From positions 300,101 to 364,100 of the forward strand of contig JAJZEH010000037.1 in the NCBI GenBank assembly GCA_021805725.1: a stretch of 64,000 nt of DNA, in the 5' to 3' direction. The notes under the pieces were generated by a model that was not told the origin of the DNA, made no database searches, and saw only the letters and a program-made list of their open reading frames with translations. A program made the translations under genes and the position numbers. Source of the stretch: Pseudomonadota bacterium. GTDB taxonomy: Bacteria; Pseudomonadota; Gammaproteobacteria; Burkholderiales; Ferrovaceae. Position 1 is the first letter of the stretch; the number at the start of each line of letters is the position of its first letter. Below are positions 46,901 through 56,018 of this stretch, piece after piece.

Positions 46901-47133
46901 CGATCAGGCAGGCTTGCTTGCTGCGCTTTCGTCCAATTTTGATGACTACCTTTTCAGCACTTTTCGCCGCATTGCCCCTGATGCTGGGCAGCGGCATAGG
47001 GGCCGAATTACGGCAGCCATTGGGGGTGACCATGGTGGGTGGCTTGCTGGCAAGCCAGTTGCTGACCCTGTTCACCACCCCGGTCATTTACCTGGCTATG
47101 GACCGCCTGGCCACTCGCGCCAAATCACCATGA
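43945..47133 (+). CDS. mdtB: RND multidrug efflux permease (MdtB-like)
   Basis: Inner-membrane proton-drug antiporter, 1062 residues with 12 helices and two large periplasmic loops. The start is TTG 43945, giving [17 protein letters not shown], the standard RND N-terminus; no ATG offers an alternative. Proton-relay aspartates [11 protein letters not shown] lie near residue 405. A Gly/Ser/Thr-rich insert occurs in the second periplasmic part (around residue 800, [16 protein letters not shown]). The 3' end overlaps the next RND gene by four bases. Together with it, a heterotrimer like MdtB2C is probable. Confidence 0.95.
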   Translation: MNISKIFIERPVATSLIMVALLLAGFIAWRYLPLSALPEVDYPTIEVTTLYPGAGPEVTASAITAPLERQFGQMPGLSQMSSTSSGGASVITLQFALSMSLDVAEQQVQEAINAAGTFLPTDLPMPPLYNKVNPADAPILTLAVTSPAMTLPRLQDWVDTRLVQKISQLPGVGMVSMGGGLRPAIRVQLDPGALAFRQLGFEDVRTAIVNNNVNLPKGSFDGPERSAVVDASDQLRQAGDYRQIIIAYLNGAPVRLGDVATVTESAEDTHLAAWHNRTPAIIVNVQRQPGANVIEVSDRVKALLPQLQQSLPQSVEVSLLTDRTTTIRASVHEIQFEMLLAIALVVMVIFLFLRNLPATIIPSVAVPLSLVGTLAFMYLENFSINNLTLMALTIATGFVVDDAIVMIENIARYLEQGESPMQAALKGARQIGFTIISLTISLIAVLIPLLFMSDVIGRLFREFAITLAVAIMISAVVSLTLTPMMCARILGKTREKAAVTVIGARTKAAFDRLIAAYGSALDWVLRHQKATLWVAVATFALTALLYLYIPKGFFPVQDTGILQAITDAPQSISFQGMAARQQAVAETLLQDPAVESLSSFIGVDGINTTINSGRLLISLKPLEARGPDGGVTEVMARLRQRLAKVEGMHVYLQPVQDLTIEDTLSRTQFQMTLESPKPEEIQEWTTKLVSRLQALPQLKDVASDLLNDGQRVYLDIDRNNAGRLGVTVAAIDNALYDAFGQRIISTIFTQSNQYRVVLEVLPEFRKNPKQLDSIYVTGALPGSVSVGGLGPAIVPNATNSPGATTTSGPITASGGGNVQIPLSELVHVSERVGPLAIHHLGQFPSSTISFNLSRGVSLGQAVDAINAAQQEIHLPESIETRYQGAARAYQKSLSSTLLLILAAVVTMYIVLGVLYESYIHPITILSTLPSAGVGALLALFLTGNDLGVLGIIGIILLIGIVKKNAIMMIDFALDAQRNQGLSALDAIRQACLLRFRPILMTTFSALFAALPLMLGSGIGAELRQPLGVTMVGGLLASQLLTLFTTPVIYLAMDRLATRAKSP

Positions 47134-50100
47134 ACATGACCGGGGTGTTCATCCGTCGTCCCATCGCAACCACGTTGCTGACGGCCGCCGTCACGCTTTC
47201 TGGGCTGGTTGCCTTCAATCTTCTGCCCGTGGCACCGCTGCCCCAGGTGGATTTTCCGGCGGTAAACGTGCAGGTAAGCCTGCCAGGGGCCAGCCCAGAA
47301 ACCATGGCAGCCACGGTGGCCACTCCCCTGGAGCGGACTCTGGGCCGCATCGCTGGCGTTGAAGAAATCACATCCAACAGTTCCACCGGGCAGACGGTGT
47401 TAAGCCTGGTATTCAATCTGGATCGCAACATCAATGGTGCCGCACGGGATGTGATGGCCGCCATCAATGCAGCCAGCGCACTGCTTCCAGCAAATTTGCC
47501 CCTCAATCCAATCTACCGCAAAGTCAACCCGGCCGACGCACCGATTCTCATCATGGCGCTTACTTCCTCCACCCTCAGCGCTGGGGAAATTTATGACGCT
47601 GCTTCCACCATTCTGGCGCAAAGGCTGTCCCAGGTAGATGGAGTGGGTCAGGTCACGGTAGGAGGCAGTTCATTGCCGGCAGTAAGGGTTGAACTAAGCC
47701 CATTGGCACTTGACCGCTACGGGGTGGGCCTGGAACAGACCCGCATTGCCATTGCCAGCACCAACACCAACCGCCCCAAGGGCTTCATTGAAGACGACAC
47801 TCATCGCTGGCAGATCGAGGACAATGATCAGGCCATGAAAGCCAGTGAGTACCGGCCGCTCATCATCGCCTGGCGTAACGGTGCACCGATTCGTCTGACG
47901 GACGTGGCCGAAATCAACGACTCGGTACAGGATCTGCGCAATCTGGGAATCGCAAATGGGCGTCGTGCCATCCTGCTGATCGTGAACCGCCAACCCAATG
48001 CAAATATCATCGAAACCGTGGACCGCATCCGCGCACTGGTGCCCCACTTGCGCGCCTCAATTCCCAGCGCCATTGACCTGTCTGTAGTGATGGATCGCAC
48101 TCCCACCATCCGTGCTTCGCTGCATGACGTGGAGCGCACATTGCTCATTGCCACTGCCCTGGTCATCCTGGTGGTATTTCTGTTCCTTCGTGAACCCCAT
48201 GCGGCGTTAATTCCCAGCGTGGCCGTTCCGGTGTCGTTAATCGGCACCTTTGGCGTGATGTACCTGTGCGGCTACAGCCTGGACAACTTGTCCTTGATGG
48301 CTTTGACCGTGGCCACCGGGTTTGTGGTGGACGATGCCATCGTGATGCTGGAAAACATTTCGCGCCACATAGAGGCTGGCGTCCCCCCACTGCAAGCCGC
48401 CCTGCAGGGTGCGAAAGAGGTCAGTTTTACGGTGATATCCATCAGTCTGTCACTGATTGCGGTGTTCTTGCCCCTGCTCCTGATGGGTGGACTGGTGGGC
48501 CGCATGTTCCAGGAGTTTGCCGTGGTGCTGTCGGTGGCTGTGATGGTCTCGCTGTTGATATCGCTCACCACCACCCCCATGATGTGTGCCCGCCTTCTCA
48601 AAAAAAGTTCAGGGCCGACAGAATCTGTGCTCCCGTCCACGCAACACAGGTTTCAGCGCTGGATGAGGGCCCCCTTGAACGAAATGCGCGACCGACTGGA
48701 TGGTTTGCACCTTCATTATGAAAGGTCCCTGGCTTGGGCAGTGTCCCACAAACGGTGGATTATGCTGATGCTGTTCGCCACCATCATCCTCAATGTGTAC
48801 CTTTACATCATCGTTCCCAAAGGGTTCTTTCCCCAACAGGATACCGGGCGCCTGATTGGTCAGGTGCAGGCAGACCAGAGCATTTCATTTCAGGCCATGC
48901 GCAGCAAGCTTGCTGAGTTCATCGCCCTGTGCAAGACCGATCCCGATGCTGAAAACGTGATCGGATTCACGGGCGGTTCTGCACGCAACACCGCGTTCGT
49001 GTTCATGACCTTGAAGCCACCTGGTGAACGTACCGTGCCATCCGATGCCGTGATAGCGCGTCTGCGCAAGAAGCTTGCCCAGGTGGCGGGCGCGAGCCTG
49101 TATTTTCAGGTGGTGCAGGATCTGCGCTTTGGCGGCCGCATGGGTAACGCCCAGTACCAGTACACCTTGCAAGGCAACGACCTGGAACAACTGCGTCTGT
49201 GGGCACCCAAAATCCTGGCAGCATTATCCAAGCTGCCGGAGCTTGCAGACGTCAATACCGACCAGCAGGACAAGGGGCTCAATGCTTATCTCACCTATGA
49301 TCGCGATACGGCGGGAAGGCTTGGAGTTTCTGCAAGCGCCATCGACCTTGCCCTGAACGATCTCTATGGCCAACGCATCATTTCGAACATCTACAACCCG
49401 TTGAACCAGTATCGCGTAGTGATGGAAGCAGCGCCCTCCTTTTGGCAATCGTCCGCCATGCTGGACCAGACTTACGTCACGGGCTCTAACGGAGCCATCG
49501 TTCCACTCTCTGCCGTGGCACATTTCGCTTCCGGCAACGCGGCCTTGTCGGTCAACCACCAAGGCCAGTTTCCCGCAACCACCATCACCTTCAATCTGCC
49601 GCAGGGCGTTTCGCTTGGTCAGGCCACCCAGGCCATCGACCGGGCGTTTCTGCAATTGGGCGTGCCCGCATCGATTCAGGGTGCGTTTCAGGGTACTGCA
49701 AAAGTATTCCGTTCGTCGCTCTCCAGCCAGCCCCTGCTGATCATGGCAGCGCTATTGGCGGTCTACATCGTTCTGGGAATACTCTATGAAAGCCTGGTAC
49801 ACCCCCTCACAATTCTGTCAACCTTGCCCTCTGCTGGAGTAGGTGCATTGTTGGCCCTGATGGGCACCGGTGTAGAATTCAGCCTGATGGCATTGATTGG
49901 CGTGATTTTGTTGATCGGGATTGTCAAGAAAAACGCCATCATGATGATCGACTTTGCCTTGCAGGCAGAACGACAGAACGGTATCCCGCCTGAAGAGGCC
50001 ATCCTTCAGGCTTGCAAGCTGAGATTCAGGCCGATCATGATGACGACACTCGCCGCAATGCTGGGGGCGCTCCCGTTGGCCGTGGGCTGGGGTGTTGGTT

Positions 50101-50270
50101 CGGAGTTGCGTCGACCGTTGGGTATTTCGATAGTTGGGGGGCTTGCCGTTAGCCAAATTCTGACCCTTTACACCACGCCAGTGGTTTATATTTATCTGGA
50201 TCGCATCCGTACCGCCATGCTGTCACGTTTCCGCTCCTTGTTCCTGCGACCCGGCCATGAAGCTCGTTAA
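47130..50270 (+). CDS. mdtC: RND multidrug efflux permease (MdtC-like)
   Basis: Second RND permease, 1046 residues from ATG 47130 ([20 protein letters not shown]). It is clearly related to the preceding permease but not a recent copy. [12 protein letters not shown] near residue 405 carries the proton-relay pair. The ATG sits in the stop of mdtB (ATGA), and the 3' end overlaps the outer-membrane channel gene by 14 bases. Known MdtBC pairs form mixed trimers; the arrangement mdtA, mdtB, mdtC, channel is the standard one in beta- and gammaproteobacteria. Confidence 0.95.
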   Translation: MNMTGVFIRRPIATTLLTAAVTLSGLVAFNLLPVAPLPQVDFPAVNVQVSLPGASPETMAATVATPLERTLGRIAGVEEITSNSSTGQTVLSLVFNLDRNINGAARDVMAAINAASALLPANLPLNPIYRKVNPADAPILIMALTSSTLSAGEIYDAASTILAQRLSQVDGVGQVTVGGSSLPAVRVELSPLALDRYGVGLEQTRIAIASTNTNRPKGFIEDDTHRWQIEDNDQAMKASEYRPLIIAWRNGAPIRLTDVAEINDSVQDLRNLGIANGRRAILLIVNRQPNANIIETVDRIRALVPHLRASIPSAIDLSVVMDRTPTIRASLHDVERTLLIATALVILVVFLFLREPHAALIPSVAVPVSLIGTFGVMYLCGYSLDNLSLMALTVATGFVVDDAIVMLENISRHIEAGVPPLQAALQGAKEVSFTVISISLSLIAVFLPLLLMGGLVGRMFQEFAVVLSVAVMVSLLISLTTTPMMCARLLKKSSGPTESVLPSTQHRFQRWMRAPLNEMRDRLDGLHLHYERSLAWAVSHKRWIMLMLFATIILNVYLYIIVPKGFFPQQDTGRLIGQVQADQSISFQAMRSKLAEFIALCKTDPDAENVIGFTGGSARNTAFVFMTLKPPGERTVPSDAVIARLRKKLAQVAGASLYFQVVQDLRFGGRMGNAQYQYTLQGNDLEQLRLWAPKILAALSKLPELADVNTDQQDKGLNAYLTYDRDTAGRLGVSASAIDLALNDLYGQRIISNIYNPLNQYRVVMEAAPSFWQSSAMLDQTYVTGSNGAIVPLSAVAHFASGNAALSVNHQGQFPATTITFNLPQGVSLGQATQAIDRAFLQLGVPASIQGAFQGTAKVFRSSLSSQPLLIMAALLAVYIVLGILYESLVHPLTILSTLPSAGVGALLALMGTGVEFSLMALIGVILLIGIVKKNAIMMIDFALQAERQNGIPPEEAILQACKLRFRPIMMTTLAAMLGALPLAVGWGVGSELRRPLGISIVGGLAVSQILTLYTTPVVYIYLDRIRTAMLSRFRSLFLRPGHEAR

Positions 50271-51672
50271 CCAAATTTTCCACATGGCAGCAGCGACCTT
50301 CGTTGTTGTGCTGTCTGGCTGCGCCGTTGGCCCGGACTATGAACGCCCTTCGGTGCCCACGCCGCAATCTTTCGCCGTGCCGTCAGGCTGGAAGGTTGCC
50401 GAACCTCACGATGCGGAGATTCCAGCCGATTGGTGGAAGATGTTCAACGACCCTGTACTTGCAGCTTATGAGCAGAAGGTGGCCCAGTCCAACCAGACGC
50501 TGGCGCAGCGGGAAGCTGCCCTGCGCCAGGCGCGCGCTTTGGTACAGATTGCCCAAGCCGGCCTTTTTCCAACCCTCAATGCCGCCGCTGGTAGTACCCG
50601 CAACCGGGCCTCTGCGGGTGCCATCGGTCTTGCCCAGGGAAAGATTTACGACAACTATCTGCTTGCCGCCCAGGCCAGTTGGGAGCCCGACTTGTGGGGT
50701 TCGGTTCGCCGTTCCATCGAATCCAATACGGCGTCCATGCAGGCCAGTGCTGGCCAACTGGCCGCCTCGAGGCTCTCCCTTCAAAGCCAGCTTGCGGTGG
50801 ATTATTTTCAGCTGCGCGCAGACGATGCACAAAAGAAAATATTGACCGATACAGTTGACGCCTACCAGAAATTCCTTGACCTGACCCGGAGTCGCTTTGA
50901 CCAAGGTGTGGCAGCACAAACGGACGTGCTGCAAGCCGAAGGCCAGTTGCGCAGCACCGAGGCCTTGTTGCTGGACATAGGCATACAGCGGGCACAACTG
51001 GAGCATGCGATTGCAGTTCTGACGGGGACTCCGACCTCAGAGTTTCATATTCCGGAATCCCCCCTCGGTACGGACGTTCCACGGATTCCACTGACCGTTC
51101 CTTCCGTGTTGCTGGAACGGCGGCCTGATGTGGCATCGGCAGAACGCAGTGCCGCAGCGGCGAGCGCCCAGATCGGGGTAGCCAAGGCAGCCTTTTTTCC
51201 GGCCTTGAGCATCAACGGCTCCATGGGCTTTCAAAACAGCGCTTACAATAATCTGGTAAACCAACCCAATTCCATGTGGAGCTTGACCCCCCAGTTTTTG
51301 CTACCCATATTCAATGCCGGCCTGCTCGCAGCCGGGGTTGATCAGGCCGTGGCCGTATACGACCAGTCCGTGGCCAATTACCGGGAAGTGGTGCTGGAAG
51401 CCTTCCAGAACGTTGAGGACAATCTGGTGGCAGCGGCCGTACTCAGTCATGAAATCAAGGTGCAGGACGAGGCGGTGCGTGCCGCTCGTAGCACGCTGGT
51501 TCTGACAACCAGCCAGTACCGGGAGGGAATCGTGAATTATCTCAATGTCATCACGGCGCAGACCACCCTACTGACAAACGAGTTGACCGAATTAAACCTG
51601 CGCAGTCGCCAATACGCGGCGAGCGTACAATTAATCGTTGCCTTGGGCGGTGGATGGGGTGACACACAGTGA
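50257..51672 (+). CDS. NodT-family outer-membrane efflux lipoprotein
   Basis: Outer-membrane channel of the RND system, 471 residues. Signal peptide with lipobox [14 protein letters not shown] (the NodT/OprM hallmark), then two repeats of the OEP helix-barrel domain; [13 protein letters not shown] and [27 protein letters not shown] are typical. It starts inside mdtC (14-base overlap), and its stop overlaps or closely precedes the next gene, which codes for NAD synthetase. Confident family call. Confidence 0.95.
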   Translation: MKLVNQIFHMAAATFVVVLSGCAVGPDYERPSVPTPQSFAVPSGWKVAEPHDAEIPADWWKMFNDPVLAAYEQKVAQSNQTLAQREAALRQARALVQIAQAGLFPTLNAAAGSTRNRASAGAIGLAQGKIYDNYLLAAQASWEPDLWGSVRRSIESNTASMQASAGQLAASRLSLQSQLAVDYFQLRADDAQKKILTDTVDAYQKFLDLTRSRFDQGVAAQTDVLQAEGQLRSTEALLLDIGIQRAQLEHAIAVLTGTPTSEFHIPESPLGTDVPRIPLTVPSVLLERRPDVASAERSAAAASAQIGVAKAAFFPALSINGSMGFQNSAYNNLVNQPNSMWSLTPQFLLPIFNAGLLAAGVDQAVAVYDQSVANYREVVLEAFQNVEDNLVAAAVLSHEIKVQDEAVRAARSTLVLTTSQYREGIVNYLNVITAQTTLLTNELTELNLRSRQYAASVQLIVALGGGWGDTQ

Positions 51673-51695
51673 TCATAAAACGGGATAATGGGCTC

Positions 51696-53777
51696 ATGAC
51701 ACAATCCGAGCCTGCATTTTTCAATCTCTACAGCCACGGGTTCGTCCGAGTCGCTGTGGCCATTCCTGAAGTTCGCGTCGCCGACCCTGCGTGGAATGCA
51801 GCGCGCACGCTTGAGCTCATGCGCCAGGCGGCGGATCAACAGGCCTGCCTCGTGGTCTTTCCGGAGCTGGGTCTCACTGCATATTCCTGCGAAGACCTGT
51901 TCCACCAGGAGGCCCTCCAGGAAGCAGCCCTGCAGGCGCTGGTTCAGGTCATCAAAGAAGGCAGCAAGTTGCCCATTGTGGCAGTGGTCGGCCTTCCCAT
52001 CCGGCACCGGGGCCAGTTGTTCAATTGCGCTGCGCTGGTCTGTGGCGGCCAGGTTTTAGGCATCGTGCCCAAAACCTACCTTCCCAACTATCGTGAATTC
52101 TACGAAGCCCGCCATTTTGTTTCAGGCGACAGCATACGGGCAGAAACCCTGAACCTCCCGGGCTTTTCAGACATTCCATTCGGCACCCGCCTGTTGTTCC
52201 AGGCCAGCAATCAACCCCTGCTGACCATCGCCGCAGAAATCTGCGAAGATCTGTGGGTTCCCATTCCCCCCTCCAGCGTGGCTTCTCTGGCAGGTGCCAC
52301 TCTCATCGTGAACCCTTCTGCGTCCAATGCCACCATTGGCAAGGAGTCCTACCGTCGTCAACTGGTTTCCAACCAGTCGGCCCGTTGCCTTGCGGCCTAT
52401 CTCTACAGCGCTTCGGGCCGGGGAGAGTCCTCGACCGACCTTGCCTGGGATGGCCATGGTCTGATTGCCGATTACGGCGAAATCAAGGCGGAAAGTGTCC
52501 GTTTCGAGGACAAGGACCAACTCATCCTTGCTGACGTGGATCTGGTGCGCCTGCACCAGGAGCGCATGCGTCAGAACACCTTTACTGAAACGATTCGACG
52601 CCATGAAGATGCCGTTGCGGAGATGGTGACCATCCCATTTGAGCTACCGTTTCCCCAGAGCCATCATTTACCATTGCGTGATCCGCCCCTGCGCTACCCT
52701 TACGTGCCCAATAACCCGCTGTTGCGGGACGAACGATGCCGCGATGTGTTCAATATTCAGGTGCAGGGCCTGACCACACGACTTCGCGCCACCGGACTGC
52801 AAAGGCTCGTCATCGGAATCTCGGGTGGGCTTGATTCAACCCATGCGCTGCTGGTGGCCATTGCGGTGCTGGACGGCATGAAGTTGCCGCGCAGAAACCT
52901 TCTTGCCTTCACAATGCCGGGGTTTGCCACGTCACAGAAATCCCTGGGGCTTGCCCATCAACTGATGCAGGCCCTGGATGTGAGCGCTACCGAGATCGAC
53001 ATTCGGCCCAGTTGCCTGCAAATGCTCAAGGATATCGCTCACCCGTTCCATGACGGCCATCCGGTTTATGACGTCACATTCGAGAACGTACAGGCCGGAG
53101 AGCGCACCAGTCATTTGTTTCGCTTGGCCAACCAGAATGCCGGACTGGTGGTGGGGACGAGCGATCTCAGCGAACTGGCGTTGGGATGGTCTACCTACGG
53201 CGTGGGCGATCATATGGCGCATTATCACGTCAATGCAAGCGTTCCAAAAACGCTGATCCAGTACCTCATTCACTGGGTCAAGGATGGCGGCAAAATGGGT
53301 CTGGAGGTGTCCGCCATTCTTGACACGGTGCTGGCCAGCGACATTTCTCCGGAATTGATCCCCGCCGAGCAGCCGGAAAGTGTTCAACGGACCGAAGACA
53401 CCGTGGGGCCCTATGCCCTCCAGGACTTCAGCCTGTACCACATTCTGCGTTTTGGCTTCGACCCGGCTCGTGTGGCTTTCATGGCCTGGTGCGCCTGGAA
53501 TGACAAGACGCGCGGCGAATGGCCGCATATTCCAGAAGAAAAGCGGGCACAGTATGGAATTGACGAAATCCGGCGCTGGTTGATTGTTTTTGTGAAACGG
53601 TTTTTTCAGGATAGTCAGTTCAAACGCTCCTGCATTGCCAATGCCCCCAAGGTTGGATCGGGGGGATCCCTGTCCCCACGCGGGGACTGGCGCGCTCCCA
53701 GTGATGCCGTGGCAACGGTCTGGCTGCGAGCCCTGGATCAGGTTCCCGAACAGGAACCTCATAAAAAGAAACCCTGA
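51696..53777 (+). CDS. nadE: Glutamine-dependent NAD+ synthetase
   Basis: Last step of NAD synthesis, amidating nicotinate adenine dinucleotide with glutamine-derived ammonia. 693 residues: N-terminal nitrilase-type glutaminase (Glu in FPELGLTAYS, Lys in PKTYLPNYREFYE, Cys in AAEICEDLW) and C-terminal synthetase with the P-loop GISGGLDSTHALL near residue 370. ATG 51696 is chosen; a GTG at 51669 overlapping the NodT stop would add nine residues not typical of the family. It follows the efflux genes on the same strand, and the next gene (nudC) overlaps by one base. Confidence 0.95.
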   Translation: MTQSEPAFFNLYSHGFVRVAVAIPEVRVADPAWNAARTLELMRQAADQQACLVVFPELGLTAYSCEDLFHQEALQEAALQALVQVIKEGSKLPIVAVVGLPIRHRGQLFNCAALVCGGQVLGIVPKTYLPNYREFYEARHFVSGDSIRAETLNLPGFSDIPFGTRLLFQASNQPLLTIAAEICEDLWVPIPPSSVASLAGATLIVNPSASNATIGKESYRRQLVSNQSARCLAAYLYSASGRGESSTDLAWDGHGLIADYGEIKAESVRFEDKDQLILADVDLVRLHQERMRQNTFTETIRRHEDAVAEMVTIPFELPFPQSHHLPLRDPPLRYPYVPNNPLLRDERCRDVFNIQVQGLTTRLRATGLQRLVIGISGGLDSTHALLVAIAVLDGMKLPRRNLLAFTMPGFATSQKSLGLAHQLMQALDVSATEIDIRPSCLQMLKDIAHPFHDGHPVYDVTFENVQAGERTSHLFRLANQNAGLVVGTSDLSELALGWSTYGVGDHMAHYHVNASVPKTLIQYLIHWVKDGGKMGLEVSAILDTVLASDISPELIPAEQPESVQRTEDTVGPYALQDFSLYHILRFGFDPARVAFMAWCAWNDKTRGEWPHIPEEKRAQYGIDEIRRWLIVFVKRFFQDSQFKRSCIANAPKVGSGGSLSPRGDWRAPSDAVATVWLRALDQVPEQEPHKKKP

Positions 53778-54613
53778 TGGATTTTCAACCGCTCCTGGAA
53801 GTGCCCGATCAATCCACAGGCGACCCGTTCTGGTTTATCTTCCAGGGGTCGCAACTGTTGGTCACTCACTCTGAGGGCCCTGTCGGATTGCCAGACGACA
53901 GGGTGACCGCCCTGCTTGCCAGCGCCATTGTGCGCCGCCACGTCATTGGCCAACTGGAAGGACGCATCTGTCACGCCCTCGAAGTGGGCCCCCAAACGCC
54001 ACCGCCTGCGGGTTACGCTTTTTCCGGTTTGCGCACATTGTTTGGTCGTGCCGAAGATGTTCTCCTGGCGCTTGCCGGGCGCGCGCTGCAGATCATTGAC
54101 TGGGACCGTACCCATTTGTACTGCGGTCGCTGCGGCACACCCACCGATTTGCGTGCACATGAACGCGCCCGCACCTGCCCCACATGTCAGTTGGTGGCTT
54201 ATCCACGCATTGCGCCCGTGGTCATGGGGCTCATCTTGCGCGGGCAGGAGCTGCTGTTGGCGCGCAGCCCGCATTTTGCCCCTGGCGTCTACAGCGCCAT
54301 TGCTGGTTATTGCGAACCAGGGGAAAGCCTTGAAATGGCCCTGAAGCGCGAAATTCGCGAAGAGGTTGGCCTGGAGGTCAGGGACATCCAGTATTTTAAA
54401 AGCCAGTCCTGGCCCTTCCCACACTCCCTGATGGTAGCCTTTACTTGCCAATATCAGTCCGGATTGATCGTGCCGCAACCTGATGAAATAGAAGATGCAC
54501 GCTGGTTTTCGACCGAGGCGCTACCTTTGCTTCCTCACCCAGTCAGCATCGCCCGCCAACTCATTGACGCCACCCTATCACTCATGAAATCCCGCCAACA
54601 TGCCCTTCATTGA
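53777..54613 (+). CDS. nudC: NADH pyrophosphatase (Nudix hydrolase NudC)
   Basis: Hydrolyses NAD(H) and removes NAD caps from RNA 5' ends. 278 residues. Zinc ribbon CGRCG...CPTC at about 115-135, Nudix box GYCEPGESLEMALKREIREE and the NudC signature SQSWPFPHS (usual form SQPWPFP, so one substitution). Its ATG shares a base with the nadE stop (TGATG), placing an NAD-making and an NAD-cleaving enzyme in one coupled pair. The 3' end overlaps the next gene by 14 bases. Confidence 0.94.
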   Translation: MDFQPLLEVPDQSTGDPFWFIFQGSQLLVTHSEGPVGLPDDRVTALLASAIVRRHVIGQLEGRICHALEVGPQTPPPAGYAFSGLRTLFGRAEDVLLALAGRALQIIDWDRTHLYCGRCGTPTDLRAHERARTCPTCQLVAYPRIAPVVMGLILRGQELLLARSPHFAPGVYSAIAGYCEPGESLEMALKREIREEVGLEVRDIQYFKSQSWPFPHSLMVAFTCQYQSGLIVPQPDEIEDARWFSTEALPLLPHPVSIARQLIDATLSLMKSRQHALH

Positions 54614-56018
54614 ACGCCTTGGAGGGATCGTAGGCCCTGCAGGGCTGGTTACAGACCCCAGCGATCTTGCGCCTTACAACACGGATTGGCGCGGTCGATA
54701 CCATGGCGATGCGGCAGTGGTGGTAAAACCCGCAAGTACAGCCGAAGTTGCGGCCGTGGTACGGGCCTGCCACGAAAACAGGGTTGCAATCGTGCCTCAG
54801 GGGGGCAACACCAGCCAGTGCGGTGCCTCCATTCCACGACCGGGCCATAATGAAATCATACTGAACCTGTCGCGGATGAACCGCATCCTGGCTACAGACT
54901 GGGACAACGATACCTTGACCTGTGAAGCAGGTACAGTTCTGGCCACGGTGCAGAACACCGCCAGCCAGGGGGGGCACCTGTTTCCCCTTAGCATTGCCTC
55001 CGAGGGCAGCGCTGAGATTGGCGGCATCATTTCCACCAATGCCGGGGGCACAGCAGTATTGCGCTACGGGAACATGCGCAGCCTGGTGCTGGGTCTCGAA
55101 GTCGTATTATCCGATGGACGCATCTGGAACGGCCTACGGGGCTTGCGCAAAGACAATAGCGGGTATGACCTCAAGCAATGGTTCATCGGTGCCGAAGGCA
55201 CCTTGGGCATCATCACTGCAGCGGTATTACGCCTGTTTTCACTGCCCCATGAACGAGCCACTGCCTGGGTGGCCCTCGACACGCCGCGGGATGCCGTGGC
55301 GTTGCTTGGATATCTCAAGACGCGCAGCGGTGATCGGGTGACAGGGTTTGAGCTGGTTTCGAACTCTGCCCTGCAAATGGTGCTTCACCATATTCCGGGT
55401 AGTCAGGACCCGTTAAGGCAATCGTCGCCCTGGTATGTCCTGGTGGAAATGGATGATACGGACCCGGGATCCGATCCCCATGCGGTGCTTGAGGACAGTC
55501 TGGCCGAAGCCCTGCGTTCCGACTTGATCACCGACGCCGCATTGGCCCAAAGCGAAGCGCAGGCTGATACGCTATGGGCCCTGCGCGAGCAGATTTCCGA
55601 GGCACAACGACTGGAAGGCATCAGCATCAAACACGACATCAGCGTTCCTGTCAGCAGGATTCCTGATCTGATCAAGGAAGCCACTGCGCGACTGGAAGCG
55701 CAGTATCCCGGAATTCGGCTGCTGTGCTTCGGGCATGTGGGCGACGGAAATCTGCATTACAACCTATCCAAACCCAACCGTCTGGATAATGCTGAATTCA
55801 TTGAACAAACCCTGGCCGTCAACCGCATCGTGCACGATACCGTGGATCGTCTGGGTGGCAGCATCAGTGCAGAACACGGCATTGGCCAGCTGAAGGTAGA
55901 CGAACTCGCACGCTATAAAAATCCAGTAGAACTCGATTTGATGAAAAGCATCAAGCACACGCTAGACCCCCTGGGTTTGATGAACCCGGGAAAGATTTTT
56001 CACGCTACCAAAGAATGA
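54600..56018 (+). CDS. FAD-linked oxidase (GlcD / D-2-hydroxyacid dehydrogenase type)
   Basis: Flavoprotein oxidising a D-2-hydroxy acid, 472 residues. FAD-binding PCMH domain: VVVKPASTAEVAAVVRAC, VPQGGNTSQCGASIP, GSAEIGGIISTNAGG, and KDNSGYDLKQWFIGAEGTLG. C-terminal domain with the metal/substrate motifs CFGHVGDGNLHYN and EHGIGQLK. It resembles GlcD, D-lactate and D-2-hydroxyglutarate dehydrogenases; the single-subunit form without GlcE/GlcF partners favours a D-2-hydroxyglutarate or D-lactate dehydrogenase. Overlaps nudC by 14 bases upstream and the convergent metalloprotease gene by 14 bases downstream. Confidence 0.88.
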   Translation: MPFIERLGGIVGPAGLVTDPSDLAPYNTDWRGRYHGDAAVVVKPASTAEVAAVVRACHENRVAIVPQGGNTSQCGASIPRPGHNEIILNLSRMNRILATDWDNDTLTCEAGTVLATVQNTASQGGHLFPLSIASEGSAEIGGIISTNAGGTAVLRYGNMRSLVLGLEVVLSDGRIWNGLRGLRKDNSGYDLKQWFIGAEGTLGIITAAVLRLFSLPHERATAWVALDTPRDAVALLGYLKTRSGDRVTGFELVSNSALQMVLHHIPGSQDPLRQSSPWYVLVEMDDTDPGSDPHAVLEDSLAEALRSDLITDAALAQSEAQADTLWALREQISEAQRLEGISIKHDISVPVSRIPDLIKEATARLEAQYPGIRLLCFGHVGDGNLHYNLSKPNRLDNAEFIEQTLAVNRIVHDTVDRLGGSISAEHGIGQLKVDELARYKNPVELDLMKSIKHTLDPLGLMNPGKIFHATKE

